Positions 1 through 5,420 of a stretch of 6,363 nucleotides of DNA are shown here, piece after piece (within the stretch, counting starts at the first letter, position 1; each line of letters starts with the position of its first letter). The stretch is from NCBI GenBank assembly GCA_018263655.1, contig JAANWY010000202.1, positions 528 through 6,890 of the forward strand, written 5' to 3'. A program made the translations under genes and the position numbers. Below the pieces are notes generated by a model. It was given only the letters and a program-made list of their open reading frames with translations, was not told the origin of the DNA and made no database searches. This stretch comes from Anaerolineales bacterium. GTDB lineage: Bacteria; Chloroflexota; Anaerolineae; Epilineales; JAANWY01.

Positions 1-2331
1 ACACGCGGTGACTTCGCCGTCGAGATGGAAGCCGGCGGAGAGGTTGTGCCCGTAATGGCCGGCGACACAGTCAGCGTCACCGTTGGCGAGGAGCAGGTTT
101 CGATCGACGTACCGGCGCTCACCGTGCACCTGGACCCGGACCAGGAGCGGGTGACGGGCCACGGGCCGCCTGGCCAGCTGCTGGAAGTCTCGCTCGCAGC
201 CGGCGAAATTCGTCTAACCGAAGAAGTCACACCTGACGCTGATGGCGTGTACAGTCTGGACGCCCGGGGGCGGGCCGACATCCAGGCCGGCGCCCGCGCC
301 ACCGTTAACTACACGACGGCCAACGAACACACGCTGACCGTGCAGAACCACCTCGCGCAGGTCACCGTTCAGGCCGGCACTTACTACATCCGTGGCACGA
401 CGGACCCGGAAACGGCCGTCGACGTACGCGTCTACAACGCTGGCGGCCAGTTGAAGGATTGGGCGCACATGACGGCCAGCCAGAGCGGGGGTTTCAGTGC
501 GTACACCGCTGCTGACTGTCGCACGCCGGTCGTCATCCAGTCAGGAGATGTGATCTCTGTCACAACCCCTGAGGAAGAGGTCCACCTGACCGTGCCCGAG
601 CTGGCCGTCGAGCTCGATGCCGAAGCCGATCGGCTTACGGGCGCCGGCCCGCCTGGCGCCACCGTCGAGGTCAACCTCTCGGCGAGCGACGGCTCGAGCC
701 GCGACGCGATCACCGTCGGCGAAGATGGGCGCTTCAGCATCAGCTACGCGCCCGACATCGATGTGGGCCCAGGTGACAGTGCCACCGTGTCCTTCTCTCA
801 CCCGGCCGGCCACGAGACCTTCGCTCGGGCCAACGTGCCCGAGTTCTCGGCCGCCATCGGCGGCGCCGTCCTGCGGGGCGCCATCGGGCCGCTGCGGACG
901 GCGGATGTGGCGCTGCGCGACGGCCAGGGGGCGCTGAAGGCCGAGACCACGGTCACCGGCGACCACAACGGCGATTTCGGCCTGGTGCTCCGCGACGAGG
1001 CCGGCCAGCGCGTGCCGATCGAGGCCGGCGACGGGCTGGAAGTTGAGGCCGGTGGCACGACCTACCGCCTGCAGGTTCCGCCCCTCATGTTGACGATCGA
1101 CCCCGCCGGCCCGACGGTGTCCGGCGCCACCCGGCCAGACACCACCGTCACCCTGATATTCGTCACCCACAGCCGTTTCTACGTCGACTACCCGGTGACG
1201 GCTGATTCAGATGGGCACTTCGCGGCAACCTTCGATCCTGCCATCGCCATCCAGGCCGGCGATTGGGTCAGCGCCAGAATCTCCACGCCGGAGGGGTTCA
1301 AGGCCTCCACGTTCTGGAAGGCGCCCAAGCTGATCGCGCACGCCGGCACCAACTACGTAGAGGTCGATGGGGCTCCCCGCACGCCGGTGACGGTGACGCT
1401 GCAGAGCGAGGCCGGCGCCCTCCGGGCAACCGCGCACAGCGACCCCGACGACGAGGAAGACTTCTTCTTCACAACCGACGGCCAGCCCGTCACGATTGAA
1501 GCGGGGGACCGCATCACGCTGGAACAGGCAGAGGCGAGCGAGGTCACGACAATGACGGTGCCGGCGCTGACGGTGGCTCTCGCGCCGGCGTCCAGCGCGG
1601 TGCACGGGGTCGGGCCGGCCGGCGGCACGGTCTTCGTCACCGCCACCGGCACCGGGGGTGAGGGCTCCAGCAACGAATCGGTCCCGGTGTGGGCCGACGG
1701 CACTTACACAGCGCGCTTGGCCGGCCTTAACTTCGGGCCAGGGGCGTCGGCCAGCGTGGCCTACACCGATCCCGAGACGGGCCACCGGACGATCCGTGAG
1801 ACCTACCGCGGCTGGTTCCGCGCCCGCATCGGGGGGCGCACCGTCGAGGTGCGGGCTGATCCGCTTTCCGAGGTCACGCTCACGCTGCGCGGGGCTCGGG
1901 GGGCGACGAAAAGTGAAGTTGGCGCGCAGGTCGACCATCGCGGCCGCGCCGGCATCGAGTTGGAGAAGACGGACGGGACGCCGGCCATCGTTCAGGCTGG
2001 CGATCAGATCGAACTGCTGGCGGCCGGCGGCGCGACGGAACTGACGGTTCCACAGGTATCGCTGAGCGTAGATGTTGCTGCGGATCGGGTGGTGGGGGTC
2101 GTTCCGGAATTCGGGGCAACCTCAGTAACGCTGTCGACCGCCCATGGGTGCACGTACGATCGCGAGCCCGCGCCGGCTCCGGATGGCCGTTTCCAGGCCG
2201 ATTTCTCACCTCAGGCCGACATCGGCCCTGGCGACAGGGTGACCCTTCGGTATACGACGCCCGCCGGCCACGAGCTCGAGGTGCAACGCGCGATACACGG
2301 CCTTTATCTGCCCCTGATTGCCGGCGACTGA
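1..2331 (+). CDS. Large repetitive Ig-like-domain protein, secreted or surface type (5' end outside window)
   Basis: The frame is open from base 1, and the residues before the first ATG (position 25) already match the tail of a repeat unit, so that ATG is not the true start. The visible part, about 776 residues, consists of 161-residue units beginning at V-P-x-L-x-V motifs. Each unit holds two beta-rich modules of about 80 residues. Recurrent motifs are G-x-G-P-x-G after the unit start, D-G-x-F/Y in mid-module and I/V-x-A/P-G-D-x-V at module ends. The protein is acidic, poor in lysine, and has only two cysteines. These traits suggest a bacterial Ig-like adhesin, stalk or cell-surface protein. 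Any signal peptide would lie upstream of the window. It ends in LYLPLIAGD, resembling the YLPLV-type tails I associate with exported Chloroflexota proteins (from memory). No catalytic motif is visible, and the ligand is unknown. Confidence 0.85.
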   Translation, partial: TRGDFAVEMEAGGEVVPVMAGDTVSVTVGEEQVSIDVPALTVHLDPDQERVTGHGPPGQLLEVSLAAGEIRLTEEVTPDADGVYSLDARGRADIQAGARATVNYTTANEHTLTVQNHLAQVTVQAGTYYIRGTTDPETAVDVRVYNAGGQLKDWAHMTASQSGGFSAYTAADCRTPVVIQSGDVISVTTPEEEVHLTVPELAVELDAEADRLTGAGPPGATVEVNLSASDGSSRDAITVGEDGRFSISYAPDIDVGPGDSATVSFSHPAGHETFARANVPEFSAAIGGAVLRGAIGPLRTADVALRDGQGALKAETTVTGDHNGDFGLVLRDEAGQRVPIEAGDGLEVEAGGTTYRLQVPPLMLTIDPAGPTVSGATRPDTTVTLIFVTHSRFYVDYPVTADSDGHFAATFDPAIAIQAGDWVSARISTPEGFKASTFWKAPKLIAHAGTNYVEVDGAPRTPVTVTLQSEAGALRATAHSDPDDEEDFFFTTDGQPVTIEAGDRITLEQAEASEVTTMTVPALTVALAPASSAVHGVGPAGGTVFVTATGTGGEGSSNESVPVWADGTYTARLAGLNFGPGASASVAYTDPETGHRTIRETYRGWFRARIGGRTVEVRADPLSEVTLTLRGARGATKSEVGAQVDHRGRAGIELEKTDGTPAIVQAGDQIELLAAGGATELTVPQVSLSVDVAADRVVGVVPEFGATSVTLSTAHGCTYDREPAPAPDGRFQADFSPQADIGPGDRVTLRYTTPAGHELEVQRAIHGLYLPLIAGD
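109..2328 (+). repeat. Four and a half tandem 161-residue protein repeat units
   Basis: Unit starts (Val-Pro codons) are at 109, 592, 1075, 1558 and 2047. The first three intervals are each exactly 483 nt (161 codons); the fourth is 489 nt (163 codons). The last unit holds only its first module before the LYLPLI tail. Units have diverged so far in sequence that the repeat is clear only at protein level. The window also opens inside the second module of an earlier unit. Confidence 0.85.
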
Positions 2332-2341
2332 TCCTCTTCTT

Positions 2342-2399
2342 CGTAAAACGTAATGCGTAAAACGTATTTGCCGCTGTGGCAAACGCATTACGCTTTACG
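2342..2399 (+). terminator. Bipartite stem-loop after the repeat-protein gene, candidate terminator
   Basis: It begins 11 nt past the stop codon. The outer stem pairs 2342-2347 with 2394-2399. After one mismatch there are 10 perfect pairs (CGTAATGCGT at 2349-2358 with 2383-2392). The left strand then bulges by about nine bases before a five-pair stem (2368-2372 with 2378-2382) and a GCTGT loop. The left arm contains an 11-base direct repeat, CGTAAAACGTA (2342-2352 and 2356-2366), so the right arm has more than one pairing option. No clean U-tract follows, so it may instead be a dispersed intergenic palindrome. It lies between convergent genes. Confidence 0.5.
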
Positions 2400-2466
2400 T
2401 TTCACCTTCGCGCTCTTGACTAAATGACGTTGACTGCACGGCCGCCCAGGGGCAGGGGGTGACGTT

Positions 2467-2652
2467 CTACGATCTGAGCGGCACGATACTCGCCGGTTGA
2501 GCCTCCAAATCTACATCGGCCAGCACATCGGCTAACGCTGTTTCAACAAGGCCCATTGCCCGGCGCAAGCGTCGGCCCACCTCCAATAAATCCCCCCTGG
2601 GGGAAATGCTGGCTGCAGAATCGTTGGGTCTTTGACGATTACTCCAATCCAC
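2467..2652 (-). CDS. Doubtful 61-residue ORF in the convergent intergenic region
   Basis: A GTG-initiated frame encodes 61 residues. The centre, GDLLEVGRRLRRAMGLVETA, looks like a plausible charged amphipathic helix. No ribosome binding site precedes the GTG, and the upstream in-frame extension stops after eight codons. There is no signal peptide or membrane segment, and I recognise no family. It could be the remnant of a decayed gene or chance. The rest of 2332-2727 holds the stem-loop at 2342-2399, a short palindrome TCCCCCCTGGGGGA (2591-2604), and nothing else I can support. Confidence 0.15.
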   Translation of the reverse strand: MDWSNRQRPNDSAASISPRGDLLEVGRRLRRAMGLVETALADVLADVDLEAQPASIVPLRS

Positions 2653-2727
2653 CGTATAAGGGGATTCCAGAATTTACCCTCCCCAACTTAGGTCACGGGG
2701 GGTGAACTCACTGCGTTCGGCGCCGGC

Positions 2728-3600
2728 CTACGACCAATCCCAGAACCAATAGGCGAGACCCTTCCACTCCCCCCAGCGCTCGAAGGCGGCTTCAACTTCG
2801 GCCGGCCCCACCCGTTCCCCGTCATACCATTCGTGCGAGACCATCTTCACGGCCCAGGAGTCCACCGGGATGAAGTTATAGCGACCCAGTATCATCAACA
2901 GGTTGGCCGCCGCGTAGCTGCCGACCCCCTTGATGGCCAACAAACGCTTGCGGAGCTCGGTCGTCGGGATGTCGTCTACCTTGAGCGATTCCACATCGAG
3001 AGCGCCTGACGCCACTTCACGTGCCAGTTCGAGCACGTAGGGCGAACGATAGCCTAGCTTCGCCGTTGACCGCAGTGTCTCCTCGTCCGCACTCGCCAAT
3101 TGGTCGGGCGTCGGGAACGCATGGCGGGCCGGATCGGCCGGCAAGGGATCGCCGAACTGCGACACGATTGCCTCGACCATGCGGATGGTGCCGGCCCAGC
3201 TCGTATTGGTGGTCAGGATTGTTTTCACGACATCCTCGAAGAGGGTGGGCGAACGCAACACACGCCCCTGCGCCTCGCGTTCGACGCGGGCCAACTTCAC
3301 TTCATCGCGTGCCAGGGCGTAGAAGTCAGAGAAGTCCTGATCCAACCCCAGCATCCACGTCACCTTGTGCGCGATCTCGTCGCGTTCAGCCGCGCTCAGT
3401 GTATCGTCTACTTCGACAGCCACGCCGCCGGCAGCCTCTCGAACGCGCAACGCCACCACCCGTCCTGAACCCAGCCGATCAACATACGTCAATCCGCTGG
3501 CGTCACCACCCTCCTCAAAAGGAGCCAGCCTGACCCAGCCGTGCGATTGCGCGACGGCCGATAGTGAGAATGGTGCATGAGGCGCCATCTCGAATCTCAT
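2728..3600 (-). CDS. HhH-GPD family base-excision DNA glycosylase (AlkA/OGG-like)
   Basis: The 290-residue product fits the COG0122-type 3-methyladenine/8-oxoguanine DNA glycosylase superfamily, which flips damaged bases out of DNA and cleaves the N-glycosidic bond. Residues 115-150 (SPTLFEDVVKTILTTNTSW) match the helical segment that starts the catalytic core. Residues 220-249 form the helix-hairpin-helix with GVGSYAAANL and then IPVDSW, where D247 is the expected catalytic aspartate. The position holding the Schiff-base lysine in OGG1 is Y229 here, so I infer a monofunctional glycosylase without lyase activity. The C-terminus is unusually rich in tryptophan (YWFWDWS). The ATG at 3600 is favoured over the one four codons in because AGAGAGG lies 7 nt upstream. 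The gene runs in the same direction as the GTPase but is separated by 289 bp of palindromic DNA. The exact lesion specificity cannot be read from sequence. Confidence 0.88.
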   Translation of the reverse strand: MRFEMAPHAPFSLSAVAQSHGWVRLAPFEEGGDASGLTYVDRLGSGRVVALRVREAAGGVAVEVDDTLSAAERDEIAHKVTWMLGLDQDFSDFYALARDEVKLARVEREAQGRVLRSPTLFEDVVKTILTTNTSWAGTIRMVEAIVSQFGDPLPADPARHAFPTPDQLASADEETLRSTAKLGYRSPYVLELAREVASGALDVESLKVDDIPTTELRKRLLAIKGVGSYAAANLLMILGRYNFIPVDSWAVKMVSHEWYDGERVGPAEVEAAFERWGEWKGLAYWFWDWS

Positions 3601-3607
3601 TGCAGTA

Positions 3608-3614
3608 CCTCTCT
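3608..3614 (-). promoter_or_regulatory. Ribosome binding site of the glycosylase gene
   Basis: On the minus strand this reads AGAGAGG and lies 7 nt before the ATG at 3600-3598, which supports that start. Its distal bases (3611-3614) belong to the 9-bp direct repeat flanking the palindromic element at 3620-3719. If that element is an insertion, it landed directly beside this site. Confidence 0.55.
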
Positions 3615-3728
3615 GCCCTGCATCTTCTCAATATATGGGGGGACATGTAGGACGATTTGGTAAATCGTCGGGTCGAAATACCATTTCGACCTACATAGCC
3701 CCGAAATATTGAGATGATACTCTGCCCT
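3611..3728. mobile_element. MITE-like palindromic element of 100 bp with 9-bp direct repeats
   Basis: Direct repeats CTCTGCCCT (3611-3619 and 3720-3728) bracket a 100-bp core. The ends of the core form inverted repeats: ATCTTCTCAATAT at 3622-3634 pairs with 3706-3718 at 12 of 13 positions. A second pairing, ATGTAG (3645-3650) with CTACAT (3691-3696), encloses two tight hairpins: 3651-3658 with 3662-3669 (8 bp) and 3671-3679 with 3683-3691 (9 bp), each with a 3-nt loop. There is no coding capacity. It sits immediately upstream of the glycosylase gene. A multi-hairpin, non-autonomous transposon relic is the best reading; a structured RNA is the alternative. Confidence 0.6.
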
Positions 3729-3786
3729 CAATGCAGTGCTCAAGTGCGTAGGTAACCGTTCAGGTGGTCTTGAAAACAGACGCATA

Positions 3787-3883
3787 AGGTGACCGGCACT
3801 TGCGAAATCGGTCCAAGGACGAGCACACCAGGATCGGTGCAGCCACCTACCGTTGAAAATCGATTTGGAAGTGCCGGTCACCT
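3787..3883. repeat. Long inverted repeat after the GTPase gene
   Basis: AGGTGACCGGCACTT (3787-3801) is the perfect inverted complement of 3869-3883. After a small asymmetric mismatch the arms pair again (AAATCG 3805-3810 with CGATTT 3861-3866). About 50 nt separate the arms. A further 10-bp inverted pair, CGTTCAGGTG (3757-3766) with 3879-3888, uses the outer side of the right arm. The right arm ends 6 nt from the GTPase stop codon, so transcripts of that gene would read into it. No clean target duplication is visible and no U-tract follows. It may be a palindromic mobile repeat, a terminator-like structure, or both. Confidence 0.55.
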
Positions 3884-3889
3884 GAACGC

Positions 3890-4876
3890 TTACGTGCGCA
3901 GTTCCACGACGTCACCGTCGCGAAGGACGTAGTCACGTGACACCATTTGTCCGTCGTGCGCGACGCTGCCCCAGACCCGGGCGGATTTCAAGTTGTCGAG
4001 GAAATCGCGGTGGACCTTGCCGGCCAACTCTTCGACAGTGCTCCCTTTGCGCAGCATAAAGGGGGCATCAAGATCGGCCGGCTTCCCGGGCGCTTTCGAG
4101 TAGACGCGAATGATCCCGAGCTGTTCAAACACAATCCGCTTCAGGCGGTCGAAGTTTCGGCCAGTCTCCGCAGAGATGCGGATCAGTGGCCAGTCACCCT
4201 CGAGCAATTCCAAGAAGAGCTCGAAGATCTCATCTGAACTCTCATCATCGTTCTTGTTGACGAGCACCAAGAGCGGGACGAAGCTGAGGCGCCGGTCCTC
4301 GTTGGACCGATGTTTCAAGTGGTGGGGCACAATTCGGTTCTCGCGTAGCACAGCGACAGCTTTCTCGATCTGCTGCACGGGATACGTCTGCAGATCGATA
4401 ACTAGCAGGACCAGGTCTGCTCGTCGAATCAGATCCATAAATTCTGGCTCTACATACTCGCGGTTCAATGGCGGCGTATCTACCAGCTGGATCTGGATGT
4501 CTTCAAATGGCATCATGCCCGGCGTGGGTTTCCAGGTCGAGTAAGGGGCAGCGGACACCTCCGGGGTGGCGTTGGTAAGAGCGGTGACCAGCGCCGATTT
4601 CCCGACATTGGCCGGGCCGACAAGGACGATCTGACCGGCGCCTTCTCTGTCGATACGGAACGGCGATTCATACCTGGCGGCCCCCTTCTTGGTTTGGGCC
4701 GCGCTCTTCATCTTGGACAACTTCCGGCGCAGGTCAGCCCGAAGTTTGTCCGTCCCCTTGTGCTTAGGAACCGTACTGATTAGCTCTTCGAGTAGGGAGA
4801 TTTTCTCCTCGGGTGACCTGGCGGCTCGAAATCGCTCGTCGACTTCGTAATACTCTGGAGGTAGATTCGTTGGCAT
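3890..4876 (-). CDS. DRG/Obg-type GTPase with C-terminal TGS domain
   Basis: The 328-residue product has the order seen in DRG-like GTPases (COG1163-like). There is an N-terminal helical segment with the PKHKGTDKLRADL signature (residues 37-49), a G domain from about 82, and a TGS domain from about 256 to the end (RKGSTVEELAGKVHRDF, then DYVLRDGDVVEL). G motifs are G1 GPANVGKS (87-94), G2 T118, G3 DTPP (133-136), G4 NKND (207-210) and G5 SAE (235-237). G3 has proline where DxxG has glycine. Eukaryotic and archaeal relatives act with translating ribosomes; a ribosome-linked cytosolic role here is inferred. The ATG at 4876 has only a weak GGGT before it. The gene lies upstream of and parallel to the glycosylase gene, probably as a separate unit given the inverted repeats between them. 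Confidence 0.87.
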   Translation of the reverse strand: MPTNLPPEYYEVDERFRAARSPEEKISLLEELISTVPKHKGTDKLRADLRRKLSKMKSAAQTKKGAARYESPFRIDREGAGQIVLVGPANVGKSALVTALTNATPEVSAAPYSTWKPTPGMMPFEDIQIQLVDTPPLNREYVEPEFMDLIRRADLVLLVIDLQTYPVQQIEKAVAVLRENRIVPHHLKHRSNEDRRLSFVPLLVLVNKNDDESSDEIFELFLELLEGDWPLIRISAETGRNFDRLKRIVFEQLGIIRVYSKAPGKPADLDAPFMLRKGSTVEELAGKVHRDFLDNLKSARVWGSVAHDGQMVSRDYVLRDGDVVELRT

Positions 4877-4931
4877 GGTTACCCAATCGCTTCCACTCTC
4901 TAAGTCTCAGTTTGTGGTCCGCACACGCTCT

Positions 4932-4959
4932 TTGCCATGACGGATCAGCACAGTATAAT
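4932..4959 (+). promoter_or_regulatory. Sigma70-type promoter facing otsB
   Basis: TTGCCA (4932-4937, five of six to TTGACA) is followed after 16 nt by a perfect TATAAT (4954-4959). It points toward otsB, 461 nt away. Two palindromic elements account for most of that distance; without them and one copy of each flanking repeat the -10 box would be 87 nt from the ATG. This makes it a good candidate for the original otsB promoter. Confidence 0.5.
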
Positions 4960-4975
4960 AATGGCAGCGTGTCAA
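4952..4975 (-). promoter_or_regulatory. Possible promoter of the GTPase gene, overlapping the opposite promoter
   Basis: On the minus strand a perfect TTGACA (4975-4970) is followed by TATACT (4957-4952) about 76 nt before the GTPase ATG. The spacer is only 12 nt, well short of the usual 17, so this exact pairing may not be functional. It shares its bases with the plus-strand TATAAT, so the two divergent genes may compete for the same DNA. Confidence 0.25.
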
Positions 4976-4979
4976 TTTC

Positions 4980-5186
4980 TACTGTCAGTAGTGACTACTC
5001 AGGCTTACCAAGACTAGCATCCTGAGTAGCGCGAAACAGCGTTGAGCGCGTATCGAAGGGTGCGGGTTTGTGAAGTCTCGTCGCGCGGCTCGCACCCCCT
5101 TCGACAGGCTCAGGACGTCGCTTCGATACGACCTCCGCTGCGCTTCGGCCTACTCAGGATGCTCACCTGAGTAGTTACTGTCAGTA
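4980..5186. mobile_element. MITE-like palindromic element of 185 bp with 11-bp direct repeats
   Basis: Identical TACTGTCAGTA copies (4980-4990 and 5176-5186) flank a core at 4991-5175. Paired arms, from outside in, are ACTACTCAGG (4994-5003) with 5166-5175; AGCATCCTGAGTAG (5016-5029) with 5150-5163; CGTATCGAAG (5049-5058) with 5121-5130; and GGGTGCG (5058-5064) with 5091-5097. The right arm carries about 20 extra bases (5099-5120, including TTCGACAGGCTCAGGACG) with no partner on the left. No ORF is present. TACTGTCAGTA is itself nearly palindromic, so it could be part of the terminal repeat rather than a target duplication. A third copy of the arm sequence occurs at 6285-6335. The element lies in the otsB leader. 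Confidence 0.65.
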
Positions 5187-5215
5187 TACACCAGCCGGCG
5201 CTGAAAATCAATGGC

Positions 5216-5400
5216 TCATCGTTCTGGAGTTTCCCTATAAGTCCTTTGTCTCAGCGGCTGTGGCGCCTAGAGGCAAGGCCGAACCCCTAAGACCTGAAAC
5301 AAGTTTCAGCCTCCTGGACGCTCGAACTTGTTCGAGGTATGTACGTTTCACAAGTGACACAACTTGACATCCTAGTTATGGGGAAACTCCGGTTCATCGT
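5216..5400. mobile_element. MITE-like element of about 171 bp with 7-bp direct repeats, abutting the otsB ribosome binding site
   Basis: Direct repeats TCATCGT (5216-5222 and 5394-5400) bracket 5223-5393. The terminal arms are CTGGAGTTTCCCTATAA (5224-5240) and TTATGGGGAAACTCCGG (5376-5392), inversely complementary at 15 of 17 positions, with both differences being transitions. The core has no ORF but contains the palindrome cluster at 5294-5360 and a TTGACA (5364-5369) without a convincing -10 box. The element ends about 20 nt before the otsB start codon, so it now forms most of the gene's proximal leader. The flanking repeat is short, so the insertion reading is an inference. Confidence 0.5.
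5294..5360. promoter_or_regulatory. Cluster of three 16-bp operator-like palindromes upstream of otsB
   Basis: Each site has two 7-base arms around a 2-base centre. CTGAAAC-AA-GTTTCAG (5294-5309) and CTCGAAC-TT-GTTCGAG (5321-5336) are perfect; GTTTCAC-AA-GTGACAC (5345-5360) has one mismatch. All share the core ACAAGT, with the second site in reverse orientation. Centres are 27 and 24 bp apart. A related AACTTG follows at 5361-5366. The pattern suits a dimeric repressor or activator binding repeatedly, but the sites may simply be hairpins of the surrounding palindromic element. The 2-base centre does not fit the Gram-positive LexA box, which has four. Confidence 0.4.
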
Positions 5401-5410
5401 AAACAATCAC

Positions 5411-5416
5411 AGGAGG
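5411..5416 (+). promoter_or_regulatory. Strong ribosome binding site of otsB; start codon ambiguous
   Basis: AGGAGG is a perfect Shine-Dalgarno core. It lies 4 nt before the ATG at 5421 and 7 nt before a second ATG at 5424. The second spacing is closer to optimal, so the protein may start one residue later than annotated here. Confidence 0.8.
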
Positions 5417-5420
5417 CGAA

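Noticed and set aside
541..1938. Long open frames of about 209 and 243 residues antisense to the repeat protein
   Set aside because: High-GC coding DNA produces long antisense frames. The plus-strand frame has clear periodic protein motifs and explains the region fully.
2411..2500. Fragment of a plus-strand coding gene (reading VTFYDLSGTILAG before a stop at 2498-2500)
   Set aside because: Only about 26 codons are open, with no start, ribosome binding site or recognisable family.
3597..3881. 94-residue minus-strand ORF between the glycosylase and GTPase genes
   Set aside because: It runs straight through two palindromic elements, has no recognisable motif, and its sequence is explained by those repeats. 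A 4-base overlap with the glycosylase start is likely chance.
3886..3892. Target-site duplication for the 3787-3883 inverted repeat (ACGCATA versus ACGCTTA)
   Set aside because: The copies are imperfect and not placed symmetrically against the arm ends, so they do not support an insertion boundary.
5321..5336. LexA (SOS) box CGAAC-GTTCG
   Set aside because: The half-sites are separated by 2 bases, not the 4 of the Gram-positive SOS box, and neighbouring palindromes share the architecture but not the CGAAC half-site.
4980..5400. CRISPR array
   Set aside because: The repeats are inverted and unevenly spaced, with no regular direct repeat-spacer pattern and no cas gene.
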